Shown: positions 25,326-34,501 of the stretch, in pieces
Layout: each line of letters opens with the position of its first letter
Position numbering within the stretch: position 1 is the first letter of the stretch
Source: CAVYUC01 sp963771595
Lineage (GTDB): Bacteria > Bacteroidota > Bacteroidia > Bacteroidales > Prolixibacteraceae
DNA length: 64,000 nucleotides
Reading direction: 5' to 3'
Assembly (NCBI GenBank): GCA_963771595.1
Contig: CAVYUC010000007.1
Location: 376,463 to 440,462 of the forward strand
Translations under genes and position numbers: made by a program
The notes under the pieces: generated by a model
The model's database searches: none
Told to the model about the DNA's origin: nothing
What the model saw: the letters and a program-made list of their open reading frames with translations, nothing else

Positions 25326-27728
25326 ATGTATTCAAATGAAAATTTCATAAACAGGGAAATCAGCTGGCTTTCTTTTAACGAACGGGTTTTACAGGAAGCT
25401 GAAGATCCGGATACACCATTGTTTGAACGGATTCGCTTTATCGGGATTTTCTCAAACAACCTCGATGAATTTTTCCGTGTCCGTGTTGCAACGGTGCGCC
25501 GCATGGTCGATATTGGCAAAGACGAAGAAAACCTGCTGGGAAATTACACTCCCGGCGAACTTCACGATAAAATCCAGGAAATTGTTATTGAACAGCAGCA
25601 AAAAGTTCAGAATATATTTATTGATATTCTGGAAGAGCTGAACAAAAACAACATCTTTATCATCAATGAAAAGGTGTTGTCGCATTCACAGGGAATTTTT
25701 GTAAAAAAATACTTTTACGAAAAGGTGTTGCCCAACCTGGTTCCTATCATGCTGAGCAAAAAGAACAAGTTTCCTTACTTACGCGACCGCTCGGTTTACC
25801 TGGCAGTAAAATTGTCCAAAAAATCGAATCCTGAGGATTTTGCTTATTCACTCATCCGAATTCCCGGACGTTCGGTGCCTCGTTTTCTTGTTTTACCAAA
25901 GGAAGGAAAAAAAATTTCGGTGATGCTGCTCGACGATGTCATCCGCTACTGTTTTGACGATCTCTTCTTTTATTTTGATTATGATGTTTATGAAGCTTAC
26001 ACCATAAAAATTACCCGGGATGCCGAGCTGGATATCGATGACGATATCTCGAAAAGTTTTATTGAAAAAATGAGTTTTAGCCTGAAGAAAAGGAAAAAAG
26101 GAAAACCTGTTCGTCTGATTTACGACCGTGAAATTCCGGATGATCTTTTTGGCTTTCTTATTAAAAAAATGAAGCTCGATTTTGAGGAAAATGCCATTCC
26201 CGGTGGACGCTATCATAACCATAAGGATTTTATGAATTTCCCGGACATTGGCAAAAAAAGGCATTATTATCCAAAGCTTCCGCCATTCAGGCACAAGGAT
26301 TTACCGCCGCACACCAGTATTCTGAAAGTGTTGCGCAGAAAAGATGTGATGCTGCATTTTCCGTATCAGACATTCAACCACTTTCTCGATTTTTTGCGCG
26401 AGGCTGCCATCGATCCAATGGTAAAAGAAATAGGAATTACCATTTACCGTGTTGCCAGCGATTCAAAAGTAATTAATGCACTGCTTAATGCGGTTCGAAA
26501 CGGAAAAACAGTAACTGTTGTAATTGAACTTCAGGCGCGTTTCGACGAGGAGGCGAATATTTTATGGTCGAACAAGCTACAGGAAGAAGGGGCCAATGTT
26601 ATAAATGGTGTGCCGGGAATGAAAGTGCACAGCAAACTGGCCTGGGTGAAACGTCTTGAAGATGATGGTTTCCGCAATTATGCCTACATCGGAACCGGAA
26701 ATTTTCATGAAGGAACTGCACAGGTTTATGCCGATGAAGGCCTGCTGACTGCAGATGCACGACTTGCTGACGAAGTGGAACATGCCTTCGAATTTTTTAA
26801 ACAAAATTACAGGCACCACAATTATCAGCACCTGGTAGTAAGTCCGTTTTTTATGCGGAAGCATTTTACACAAGCCATCGACAGGGAAATTGAACTGGCG
26901 AAACAGGGAAAAGAAGGCTGCATGATATTGAAAATGAACAGCCTGATTGATCCGCGAATGATGAAAAAAATATTGGAAGCTGGTAATGCTGGGGTAAAAA
27001 TCCAGTTGATTATCCGAGGTATTTTCGGACTTCAGATTCTGCGAAAAAAAGCACGCCAGAATATTACAGCCATTAGTATCGTGGACAAATACCTCGAACA
27101 TTCGCGAATATTCCTTTTTGGAAATGATGGCGATGAAAAAATGTACATCTCTTCGGGCGACTGGATGCCGCGAAACCTGAACCGGAGAATTGAAGTTGCC
27201 TGCCCTGTTTACGATGAAGAGATAAAATCGGAATTGAAGGAGATGCTGAAAATTCAGTTGAAAGACAATTCGAAAGCCCGCATTCTGGAACCCGAACTGA
27301 AAAACAGGTACAATGCCGGCGAAACCGATAAAAATTACCGGGCCCAGGAAGATTATTACAATTACATAAAAAACAAACATCACATCGTTATGGAAGTTTA
27401 TCATAATCCACGTTGCTCCAAAAGCCGCGCCGGCCTTAAATATCTCGAAGAAAAAGGTTATGAGGTAAATATCAAACGTTACCTGTCTGATGGAATTTCA
27501 GAAGAAGAACTTAAAAATGTAATATCGAAAACGGGTAAAAAACCTTTTGATTTTGTACGTTCTCAGGAAAAAATCTATCGCGAACAGTACAAAAACAAAA
27601 ATTTATCGGATGAAGAGTGGATAAAAGTTCTATCTGAAAATCCGCGACTGCTGCAGCGACCGATTGTTGTTAATAATGATAAAGCAGTGCTTGCCAATCC
27701 TCCTGAAAAAGTGGAACAAATACTTTAG
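25326..27728 (+). CDS. ppk1: Polyphosphate kinase 1 fused to an ArsC/Spx-like domain
   Basis: Residues 1 to about 685 are a complete PPK1, which polymerises the ATP gamma-phosphate into polyphosphate. The N-terminal P-F-E-R-I-R-F-I-G-I-F-S-N-N-L-D-E-F-F block and the two active-site histidines (His435 in K-V-H-S-K, His592 in L-E-H-S-R) are in place at E. coli-like positions. The frame then runs without a stop into about 112 residues of an arsenate-reductase/YffB-Spx-type thioredoxin fold. That part starts M-E-V-Y-H-N-P-R-C-S-K-S at Met689, with Cys697. Typical PPK1 ends near 690 residues. Either this is a real fusion, or an internal start at 27390 also makes the ArsC-like protein alone. Confidence 0.9.
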   Translation: MYSNENFINREISWLSFNERVLQEAEDPDTPLFERIRFIGIFSNNLDEFFRVRVATVRRMVDIGKDEENLLGNYTPGELHDKIQEIVIEQQQKVQNIFIDILEELNKNNIFIINEKVLSHSQGIFVKKYFYEKVLPNLVPIMLSKKNKFPYLRDRSVYLAVKLSKKSNPEDFAYSLIRIPGRSVPRFLVLPKEGKKISVMLLDDVIRYCFDDLFFYFDYDVYEAYTIKITRDAELDIDDDISKSFIEKMSFSLKKRKKGKPVRLIYDREIPDDLFGFLIKKMKLDFEENAIPGGRYHNHKDFMNFPDIGKKRHYYPKLPPFRHKDLPPHTSILKVLRRKDVMLHFPYQTFNHFLDFLREAAIDPMVKEIGITIYRVASDSKVINALLNAVRNGKTVTVVIELQARFDEEANILWSNKLQEEGANVINGVPGMKVHSKLAWVKRLEDDGFRNYAYIGTGNFHEGTAQVYADEGLLTADARLADEVEHAFEFFKQNYRHHNYQHLVVSPFFMRKHFTQAIDREIELAKQGKEGCMILKMNSLIDPRMMKKILEAGNAGVKIQLIIRGIFGLQILRKKARQNITAISIVDKYLEHSRIFLFGNDGDEKMYISSGDWMPRNLNRRIEVACPVYDEEIKSELKEMLKIQLKDNSKARILEPELKNRYNAGETDKNYRAQEDYYNYIKNKHHIVMEVYHNPRCSKSRAGLKYLEEKGYEVNIKRYLSDGISEEELKNVISKTGKKPFDFVRSQEKIYREQYKNKNLSDEEWIKVLSENPRLLQRPIVVNNDKAVLANPPEKVEQIL

Positions 27729-28519
27729 TTAATCTGAAGTTTATCCTGCAGGTTTTTAACTTCTGTTTCCAGTTTATTGCGCCTTTTTAAAGCTTTCGAA
27801 AGTTCAAGTGCATCTTTAACAGCTTGCTTGTCGTAGGTTTCAAGAATGATATAATAATATTCATTGCCCAAAAAAACAGCTTTTAAACGACGGTCGGCAT
27901 TATTGGCTATAAACTCCATTACACCGTTTTCTTTGCCATTCCGGTATGAAACTTTTTCCCATTTTGAATCGATGAAATCACTGCGGTGGTTGTTAATATC
28001 GCCTACCGGGACTTCTTCCGTTTTGGCTTCATCCCCCTGATCATAAACCCGAAGTGCTGTGTGGTTTAACCATTTTTCGCCATGGTAGTTGCTGCTTAAA
28101 TAAATCTCTCCGCGTTCATCCAGATGTACCTGTACATAAGAACGATCCCATGCCCGTTGAAAAGTTTGCCTTTTATGAATGTATTGAGCATATCGATCAA
28201 ATTCTGTTTTTTCTTTGGTGAATGGCTTTTCCAGATTTTCTACCTGTACTTTTGCCGAATCCAACTCTGCTTCTTTTCGGTGAAGCAAATCGAAATTTAC
28301 TTCAGTTGTCAGATTTTTGGCAGCATTCACAGAATACGCAGCCTCAGGAAACATAATCCGGATACTGTCCAGTTGTTTTAATGCCATTGCAGTATCATTT
28401 TTCTGCAGCAGCGACTTTGCAAGATTCAGTTTTATGCGCGCGTTATCTTCATCCGATGGGCCGCAGGATGCTAAAATTACAACTATAAATAAAACGGTTA
28501 TCCGGAATGTAAATCTCAT
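27725..28519 (-). CDS. Lipoprotein with helical/coiled-coil N-terminal half
   Basis: I do not recognise this 264-residue protein. It has a lipoprotein signal with L-A-S-C-G (Cys19), then a helical TPR-like stretch (N-L-A-K-S-L-L-Q-K-N-D-T-A-M-A-L-K-Q-L). A coiled segment follows to about residue 110, then a beta-rich domain. A basic/acidic helix near the C-terminus (about 245-260) closes it. The first ATG of the open frame is 18 codons further upstream and would bury the signal, so the ATG at 28519 was chosen. Its stop overlaps the ppk1 stop by 4 nt, convergently. Confidence 0.78.
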   Translation of the reverse strand: MRFTFRITVLFIVVILASCGPSDEDNARIKLNLAKSLLQKNDTAMALKQLDSIRIMFPEAAYSVNAAKNLTTEVNFDLLHRKEAELDSAKVQVENLEKPFTKEKTEFDRYAQYIHKRQTFQRAWDRSYVQVHLDERGEIYLSSNYHGEKWLNHTALRVYDQGDEAKTEEVPVGDINNHRSDFIDSKWEKVSYRNGKENGVMEFIANNADRRLKAVFLGNEYYYIILETYDKQAVKDALELSKALKRRNKLETEVKNLQDKLQIN

Positions 28520-28578
28520 TTTTATCTTTGTTTGACGCAAAATTACTATTTTATCTGAAGAACGAAACAACACCAGAA

Positions 28579-29085
28579 ATGAATATAAATTCCGTCAGTT
28601 TTTTTCAGAATGAGGAGGTAAAACAAGTGGGCAATGATTGCGAACTGATATTGGCTGCCTGGAATGTAAAAACTCCTGAAAACCTTGGACACATTATCCG
28701 GCTTGGCCATAATGCCGGGGCAAAAAAAGTTCTTTTTATAAACAAAAACAACAATTACCGCGAATCAAAAGTCCGGAAGGTGGCAGGCTTTTCCTTCGAT
28801 CAAATGGACTGGCAAATAATTTCGGCAGATGAATTTTTCACACTCCTCAACGGAACTTTTCAACTTTTAATTTTAGAAACCTGCGAAGGGTCAACAAATA
28901 TTTTTGAAACTCAGCTTCCTGATCGGGCAATAATTCTTGCCGGAAACGAATCGCATGGATTACCGCCCGAAGTTATTGCCAAAGGGCAGCTTAAAATTCA
29001 TATTCCCATGCCCGGCGACTGCAAATCAATGAATGTTTCTCATGCACTTTCGGTAGCCGCTTTCGAATGGTACAGGCAACATTAA
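28579..29085 (+). CDS. SpoU/TrmH-family RNA 2'-O-methyltransferase
   Basis: This 168-residue SPOUT enzyme transfers a methyl group from SAM to a ribose 2'-OH of tRNA or rRNA. Motif 1 is N-V-K-T-P-E-N-L-G-H-I-I-R-L, motif 2 is I-L-A-G-N-E-S-H-G-L-P and motif 3 is I-P-M-P-G-D-C-K-S-M-N-V-S-H-A-L-S, which forms the trefoil knot. The size is of the small TrmL/TrmH-like type without an N-terminal RNA-binding domain. The start at 28579 is the first Met fitting homologue length; an upstream in-frame start would reach into the promoter region. Confidence 0.88.
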   Translation: MNINSVSFFQNEEVKQVGNDCELILAAWNVKTPENLGHIIRLGHNAGAKKVLFINKNNNYRESKVRKVAGFSFDQMDWQIISADEFFTLLNGTFQLLILETCEGSTNIFETQLPDRAIILAGNESHGLPPEVIAKGQLKIHIPMPGDCKSMNVSHALSVAAFEWYRQH

Positions 29086-29174
29086 ATTTGGTTGTTTACA
29101 ATAAACAATTCATATTTAATCTCCGCCCGTTTGTATAGATAATTTCTATCTTTACCATAAAAAGCAACTACGCC

Positions 29175-30116
29175 ATGGTTACTTTAACACAACTTGAATA
29201 TATTGTAGCAGTAGATACCTACCGCCATTTCGGAAAAGCTGCCGAAGCTTGTTTTATTACACAGCCGACACTTTCGATGCAAATAAAAAAACTGGAAGAA
29301 GATCTGGAAATTATAATTTTCGACCGGAGTAAACAACCACTGATTCCAACTGATGTTGGACTACGGATTATTGAACAGGCGCGCATAGTTTTAAAACAGT
29401 CAGACGAAATTAATAATCTGGTAAAAGAACACAAGAACCAGGTTTCGGGAATGCTGAGAATAGGGATTATTCCCACTTTGGCGCCCTATCTTCTGCCCAT
29501 TTTCATTGGACGCTACAAAAGAAAATATCCCAACATTTTTATAAAAGTAGTGGAACAAACAACCGAAAATATTGTGCGGTTATTGAACAAGGATTTAATT
29601 GATGTGGGGGTTTTGGTAACTCCGCTGAAAGAGGAAAAAATAATTGAAAAACCAATTTTTTATGAGGAAATGCTGCTGTACATCAATCCTGATCATAAAC
29701 TGCACCGGCAAAAGGAAATAACGGTTAAAGATATTGCCACTCCTGAAATATGGCTGCTCAGCGACGGACATTGTTTTCGCGACCAGGTGGTAAATCTTTG
29801 CTCTTTTGTGGGAACTTCCGATAGTCACCTGCCATTTCATTTCGAGGCCGGTTCGCTGGAAACACTGATGAATATTGTTGATCGCGAAGGCGGAATAACT
29901 ATCATTCCCGAATTGGCAAAATATAGTATGGCCCCTAAAAAGCTGGGCAATGTTCGCACATTTACCAATGCCCGGCCACTGCGCGAGGTAAGCCTGGTTT
30001 ATTCGCGGCATTTTGCCAAACACAAACTCATTAACCTGCTTTGGCGCGAAATAAAAGACTCCATTCCCGAAGAACTTCAGGATGATAAAAGAGGTTCAAT
30101 TGTTGAATGGAAATAA
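29175..30116 (+). CDS. oxyR: Hydrogen-peroxide-sensing LysR regulator OxyR
   Basis: This 313-residue LysR-type activator has an N-terminal winged HTH (residues about 1-60, A-A-E-A-C-F-I-T-Q-P-T-L-S-M-Q-I-K-K-L-E) and a periplasmic-binding-protein-like sensor. The redox pair is visible as Cys200 and Cys209 in G-H-C-F-R-D-Q-V-V-N-L-C, matching Cys199/Cys208 of E. coli OxyR. It should form a disulfide on H2O2 and activate peroxide defences. Peroxide-linked yaaA lies 4 kb downstream and two SOD genes about 27 kb upstream, but no catalase is next to it. Confidence 0.93.
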   Translation: MVTLTQLEYIVAVDTYRHFGKAAEACFITQPTLSMQIKKLEEDLEIIIFDRSKQPLIPTDVGLRIIEQARIVLKQSDEINNLVKEHKNQVSGMLRIGIIPTLAPYLLPIFIGRYKRKYPNIFIKVVEQTTENIVRLLNKDLIDVGVLVTPLKEEKIIEKPIFYEEMLLYINPDHKLHRQKEITVKDIATPEIWLLSDGHCFRDQVVNLCSFVGTSDSHLPFHFEAGSLETLMNIVDREGGITIIPELAKYSMAPKKLGNVRTFTNARPLREVSLVYSRHFAKHKLINLLWREIKDSIPEELQDDKRGSIVEWK

Positions 30117-30140
30117 TTTTCCCTATTTAAAAAATTTAAC

Positions 30141-30148
30141 TACATTTG
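30141..30148 (+). promoter_or_regulatory. -7 element of tRNA-Leu
   Basis: TACATTTG matches the Bacteroidetes -7 consensus and ends 12 nt before the first base of the tRNA. No clear TTTG lies at -33. Confidence 0.55.
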
Positions 30149-30159
30149 CGCCGCGAATT

Positions 30160-30241
30160 GCGGACGTGGCGGAATTGGTAGACGCGCTAGACTTAGGATC
30201 TAGTGCCTTACGGCGTGGGGGTTCGAGTCCCTTCGTCCGCA
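30160..30241 (+). tRNA. tRNA-Leu (TAG)
   Basis: An 82-nt class II tRNA has acceptor stem GCGGACG/CGTCCGC, anticodon stem CTAGA/TCTAG with loop CTTAGGA (anticodon TAG), a long variable arm and discriminator A73. CCA is not encoded. Confidence 0.96.
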
Positions 30242-30246
30242 CAAAA

Positions 30247-30283
30247 CACCGCCGTCTTTCCTTCCCGGAAAGTACAGGCGGTG
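30247..30283 (+). terminator. Two-step hairpin after tRNA-Leu, possible weak terminator
   Basis: CACCGCC pairs with GGCGGTG, and inside it CTTTCC pairs with GGAAAG. The structure follows the tRNA by 5 nt but lacks a good T-run, so it may attenuate or mark the tRNA 3' end instead of fully ending transcription before tig. Confidence 0.5.
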
Positions 30284-30320
30284 ATTTACTTATTGGTGAT
30301 AGAATTAAACAATTTTCATT

Positions 30321-31673
30321 ATGAATATATCGAGGGAAAACATTAACGATGTCAACGCAGTTCTTAAGGTTTTGATTGAGAAAGCAGATTACGAAAAACC
30401 GGTTGAAGATACACTGAAGGATTACCGGAAAAAAGCAACAGTTCCAGGGTTCAGACCAGGAAAAGTACCGGCAGGACTTATCAAAAAAAGATTTGGAAAA
30501 GCCGCACTTGTTGAAGAGGTGAACAAGCAGCTTTCGCATAACCTTTCAAAATATATTGTGGAAGAAAAACTTCAGATTTTAGGTGAGCCACTTCCAAATA
30601 ACGAACAGCAAAAAGATATTGACTGGGACAGCGATGAAAATTTCGAATTTATATTTGATATTGCTTTAGCTCCCAAAGTAGATGTGACACTGGATAAGGA
30701 AATGGAATTGCCATATTACACCATTAAAGTTTCGGATGAAATGATCGATAAGCAGGTGGAACGAATTAAAACACAGCTTGGCGAAAATGTGGAAGCCGAA
30801 GAAGTAAATGAAAAAGGACTGGTAAGAGGCGATTTTGAACAACTTGATGAAAACGGTGAAGTTGTGCCGGACGGAATTCAGCCAAAAGGAGTTCTTCTTT
30901 CCATCGACCTTATTAAAGATGAAGAAATAAAAAAAGAATTCATTGGAAAAAAGAAAGAAGATGTATTGGTTTTTGACCCTGTAAAAGCTTACAACAACCG
31001 CCACGAAGTTGGACACATGCTCAACATCAGCCACGAACAGGCAGATGAACTGGACAGCACATTCAGGTTTACAATTAAGGAAGTTTTGAAATTCAAGGAA
31101 GCTGAATTAAACGAAGAACTGTACAAAAAAATATACGGAGAAGACACCGAAATTAAAACAGAAGAAGATCTCCGGGCAAAAGTTAAAGAAGAAATAGCCG
31201 AAAACCTGATTTATTCATCTGAACATAAATTCACACTCGACACCCGCGATAACCTGATTGAAAAAAGCAACATCGAACTTCCTGCAGATTTTCTGAAACG
31301 CTGGCTTATCGAGGTTAACAATAACTTAACCGAAGAACAGGTTGAAAATGAATTTGATGGATTCCTGAAAGATTTAAAATGGCAATTGATTACGGACAAC
31401 ATCAAAAAAGAGAACGAATTGAAGGTGGATGAAAAGGAAGCGCTGGATTTTTCGAAACAGATGGCCCGCGCACAATACGGTCAATACGGTATTTATGATG
31501 TGCCGGAAGAACAACTTGAATCGTATGCCAAAATGATTCTCGAGAAACCCGAGGAAAAAGAAAACATCTATAAAAAGCTTCTTGAAGATAAAGTAGTTGC
31601 TGTGGTAAAAGAGAAAGTAACCATAAATAACAAAGAAGAAACAGAAGAAGAATTCAGAGAAATGATGAATTAA
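30321..31673 (+). CDS. tig: Trigger factor (ribosome-associated chaperone)
   Basis: This 450-residue protein carries the ribosome-binding signature G-F-R-P-G-K-V-P at about residues 43-50, a central FKBP-like domain (about 155-250) and a long helical C-terminal chaperone region. It folds nascent chains at the ribosome exit tunnel. The PPIase domain is divergent, as is usual in Bacteroidota. The order tig-clpP-clpX is a widely conserved proteostasis arrangement. Confidence 0.93.
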   Translation: MNISRENINDVNAVLKVLIEKADYEKPVEDTLKDYRKKATVPGFRPGKVPAGLIKKRFGKAALVEEVNKQLSHNLSKYIVEEKLQILGEPLPNNEQQKDIDWDSDENFEFIFDIALAPKVDVTLDKEMELPYYTIKVSDEMIDKQVERIKTQLGENVEAEEVNEKGLVRGDFEQLDENGEVVPDGIQPKGVLLSIDLIKDEEIKKEFIGKKKEDVLVFDPVKAYNNRHEVGHMLNISHEQADELDSTFRFTIKEVLKFKEAELNEELYKKIYGEDTEIKTEEDLRAKVKEEIAENLIYSSEHKFTLDTRDNLIEKSNIELPADFLKRWLIEVNNNLTEEQVENEFDGFLKDLKWQLITDNIKKENELKVDEKEALDFSKQMARAQYGQYGIYDVPEEQLESYAKMILEKPEEKENIYKKLLEDKVVAVVKEKVTINNKEETEEEFREMMN

Positions 31674-31706
31674 ACTTTGCTGAAACTTTAAGCGAACTAT
31701 TTTTTG

Positions 31707-31714
31707 TAACTTTG
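31707..31714 (+). promoter_or_regulatory. Candidate -7 element of clpPX
   Basis: TAACTTTG fits the -7 consensus and lies 45 nt upstream of the clpP ATG, so clpPX may be expressed apart from tig. Confidence 0.5.
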
Positions 31715-31759
31715 TTAATCTTAAAAAGAAAACTAAGAAGTAACAAATAAAGTGTAAAA

Positions 31760-32440
31760 ATGGAAAGTAGCAACGAATTTAAAAGATACGCCGAAAAACA
31801 TTCCGGTATAAGCAGTTTAAACCTGCACCGGTATAATTCTCTGTACAGTAGTTATATTTCTCCTACAATTATCGAGGAAAGGCAATTAAACATTGCCTCG
31901 ATGGATGTTTTTTCTAGGTTGATGATGGACAGAATTATATTTCTGGGCGTTCCGATTGACGACACTGTGGCCAATATTATTCAGGCACAGTTACTTTTTC
32001 TGGAATCGACCGATCCTTCGAAAGAGATCCAGATTTATTTCAATACTCCCGGAGGCGCGGTGCATGCAGGCCTTGGAATTTACGATACCATGCAGTATAT
32101 AACTGCCGATGTGGCAACCATTTGCACAGGAATGGCCGCATCAATGGGAGCTGTACTTTTAACTGCCGGCGCCAAAGGAAAACGTTCGGCGCTGAGGCAT
32201 TCACGGATAATGATTCACCAGCCAATGGGTGGTGCACAGGGGCAAGCTTCTGATATTGAAATCACTGCACGTGAAATTATTAAAATAAAAGCAGAATTGT
32301 ATGCTATAATTGCTCATCACTCTGGCAAACCTGTAAAAACAGTGGAAAGAGATGCCGATCGCGATTACTGGATGACCTCCGAAGAGGCAGTGAAATACGG
32401 CATGATTGATGAAATACTTGTAAGGGATAATAAAAAATAA
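31760..32440 (+). CDS. clpP: ATP-dependent Clp protease proteolytic subunit
   Basis: This 226-residue serine peptidase forms the 14-mer ClpP chamber. The catalytic triad is Ser128 (G-M-A-A-S-M-G), His153 (M-I-H-Q-P-M-G-G) and Asp202 (D-R-D-Y-W-M). The N-terminus is about 30 residues longer than E. coli ClpP and probably includes a propeptide. Its stop codon overlaps the clpX ATG by one base (TAATG), indicating coupled translation with its unfoldase partner. Confidence 0.96.
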   Translation: MESSNEFKRYAEKHSGISSLNLHRYNSLYSSYISPTIIEERQLNIASMDVFSRLMMDRIIFLGVPIDDTVANIIQAQLLFLESTDPSKEIQIYFNTPGGAVHAGLGIYDTMQYITADVATICTGMAASMGAVLLTAGAKGKRSALRHSRIMIHQPMGGAQGQASDIEITAREIIKIKAELYAIIAHHSGKPVKTVERDADRDYWMTSEEAVKYGMIDEILVRDNKK

Positions 32441-33672
32441 TGCCAATAAAAGACAAAATGGACAAATGTTCTTTCTGTGGCCGCGAAAAAAAGGAAGTTG
32501 ACCTTTTAATTGCCGGCATCGATGGTCACATCTGCGATCGTTGTGCCGAGCAGGCCTATTCGATTATACAGGAAGAAATAAAAAAGGACAACACTTTTGA
32601 GCTGGACAGCATTAAATTGCTAAAACCCAGAGAAATAAAGGAGTTCCTTGATCAGTATGTTATTGGTCAGGACCAAGCCAAAAAAATCATTTCAGTTTCT
32701 GTTTACAACCATTACAAAAGACTGACACAACCTTTCGACAAGGATGAAACAGAAATTGAAAAGTCGAACATCGTAATGGTGGGCGAAACCGGCACCGGTA
32801 AAACATTACTGGCCCGGACTATCGCAAAAATGCTTCATGTACCATTTACTATTGTCGATGCCACAGTTTTAACCGAAGCAGGTTATGTTGGCGAGGATAT
32901 TGAAAGCATTTTAACCCGTTTGCTTCAGGCTGCCGATTACAACGTGGAAGCCGCCGAACGTGGAATTGTTTTTATCGACGAACTGGATAAAATTGCCCGA
33001 AAAAGTGACAACCCTTCCATAACCCGTGATGTTTCAGGCGAAGGTGTGCAACAGGGATTACTGAAATTACTGGAAGGTTCGGTTGTGAACGTTCCACCAC
33101 AGGGGGGACGAAAACATCCGGAACAAAAACTGATTCCGGTGGACACAAAAAATATACTTTTTATTTGCGGTGGAGCATTCGATGGTATTGAACGTAAAAT
33201 TGCCAACCGTTTAAACACAAAAGTTATTGGATACAGTGCCGCCAAAGATGTTGACCGTATTGAACGGGAAAACCTGCTGCAGTATGTTTCACCACAGGAT
33301 TTAAAAGCTTTTGGTTTGATCCCCGAAATTATCGGCCGCCTGCCGGTACTGGTGCATCTTGATCCGCTGGATGAAAATACTTTGCGCAATATTTTAACCG
33401 AACCTAAAAATTCGGTTATTAAACAGTACAAAAAGCTGTTCCAGATTGACAACATCGAACTGGAATTTGAAGAAGACGCTTTAACGTATATTGTTGAAAA
33501 GGCAGTGGAATTTAAATTAGGCGCCCGTGGGTTACGTTCAATTTGCGAAAGTATAATGAATGATGCCATGTACGATACACCTTCTGAAAAAGTTGATTAC
33601 CTGAAAATCGACAAGGAATATGCAAAAAGCAAATTCGACAGGTCGAGTTTACGAAGGCTAAAAGCAAGCTAA
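32440..33672 (+). CDS. clpX: ATP-dependent Clp protease ATP-binding subunit ClpX
   Basis: This 410-residue AAA+ unfoldase feeds substrates into ClpP. It has an N-terminal C4 zinc-binding domain (C-S-F-C-G, C-D-R-C), Walker A G-E-T-G-T-G-K-T, pore loop G-Y-V-G-E-D, Walker B F-I-D-E-L-D-K and the R-K-H pore-2 loop. Translation is coupled to clpP. A strong terminator follows 10 nt after the stop. Confidence 0.96.
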   Translation: MPIKDKMDKCSFCGREKKEVDLLIAGIDGHICDRCAEQAYSIIQEEIKKDNTFELDSIKLLKPREIKEFLDQYVIGQDQAKKIISVSVYNHYKRLTQPFDKDETEIEKSNIVMVGETGTGKTLLARTIAKMLHVPFTIVDATVLTEAGYVGEDIESILTRLLQAADYNVEAAERGIVFIDELDKIARKSDNPSITRDVSGEGVQQGLLKLLEGSVVNVPPQGGRKHPEQKLIPVDTKNILFICGGAFDGIERKIANRLNTKVIGYSAAKDVDRIERENLLQYVSPQDLKAFGLIPEIIGRLPVLVHLDPLDENTLRNILTEPKNSVIKQYKKLFQIDNIELEFEEDALTYIVEKAVEFKLGARGLRSICESIMNDAMYDTPSEKVDYLKIDKEYAKSKFDRSSLRRLKAS

Positions 33673-33682
33673 AATATTACAG

Positions 33683-33709
33683 AAACCGGATATTTATCCG
33701 GTTTTTTTA
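33683..33709 (+). terminator. Intrinsic terminator after clpX
   Basis: AAACCGGAT and ATCCGGTTT form a 9-bp stem with a 4-nt loop, followed by TTTT. Confidence 0.88.
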
Positions 33710-33730
33710 TGCCTCTGATTTCGGTTATGT

Positions 33731-34501
33731 TCAATTTTCGCGTGTAAAAACCGGCCGGTTTGATTTCGACATTCGCGGGTTATACATATATCCTTCCTCA
33801 TTAAAAGCCTTTAAATCATGCTCGTTGGTAATATTATTATCGAGAATAAACCGAGTCATCAGTCCGCGGGCTTTTTTGGCAAAAAACGAAATGATGATGT
33901 ATTTGTCGTCTCTCAAATCCCTGAATTCCGGCGTAACAATTTCCTTTTTCAAAATTTTGGTATCGATGCTTTTGAAATATTCATTGGAAGCCAGATTTAC
34001 CAAAACATCGCTTCCTGACTCCGATACTGCCTTTTTAATTATTTTTGAAATATCAGGATTCCAAAATTCATACAAATTTTCGGAGCGGTAAAATTTTAAT
34101 TTGGTGCCCATTTCCAACCGGTAAGGTTGAATCAAATCAAGAGGTTTTAAAACGCCATACAATCCAGATAATATTCGAACCCGTTTCTGTGCAAGCTCCA
34201 GTTTTTCCTCCGGCATCGACGGTGCATTAAGTCCCTGGTAAACATCGCCGTTAAATGCCAGAATTGCCTGTTTGGCATTTTCAGGAGTAAACGGAAGGTT
34301 CCATTTCTGAAAACGTTCAAAATTTAATTCACCCAAATCTTTGGAAACATTCATCAGTTTGCACAATTGTCCCGGACTCATTTTCTTTAATTTTCCGGCA
34401 AGTTTTTCCGCATGATCCAGCATTTCGGGCTGCGTGTATTTTGAAGTTACAGGTGGTGTTTGAAAATCGAGACTTTTTGCTGGCGACAATACTATTAACA
34501 T
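33731..34501 (-). CDS. yaaA: Peroxide stress protein YaaA (DUF328)
   Basis: This 256-residue cytoplasmic protein belongs to the YaaA/DUF328 family. It has the N-terminal L-I-V-L-S-P-A-K-S-L-D-F motif, L-S-G-L-Y-G-V-L-K-P-L-D-L-I-Q-P-Y-R and a C-terminal F-F-A-K-K-A-R-G block. In E. coli YaaA limits free iron and DNA damage during H2O2 stress and is under OxyR control. The ATG at 34501 starts exactly at the conserved N-terminus. It fits with OxyR and the SODs in the same window. Confidence 0.93.
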   Translation of the reverse strand: MLIVLSPAKSLDFQTPPVTSKYTQPEMLDHAEKLAGKLKKMSPGQLCKLMNVSKDLGELNFERFQKWNLPFTPENAKQAILAFNGDVYQGLNAPSMPEEKLELAQKRVRILSGLYGVLKPLDLIQPYRLEMGTKLKFYRSENLYEFWNPDISKIIKKAVSESGSDVLVNLASNEYFKSIDTKILKKEIVTPEFRDLRDDKYIIISFFAKKARGLMTRFILDNNITNEHDLKAFNEEGYMYNPRMSKSNRPVFTREN

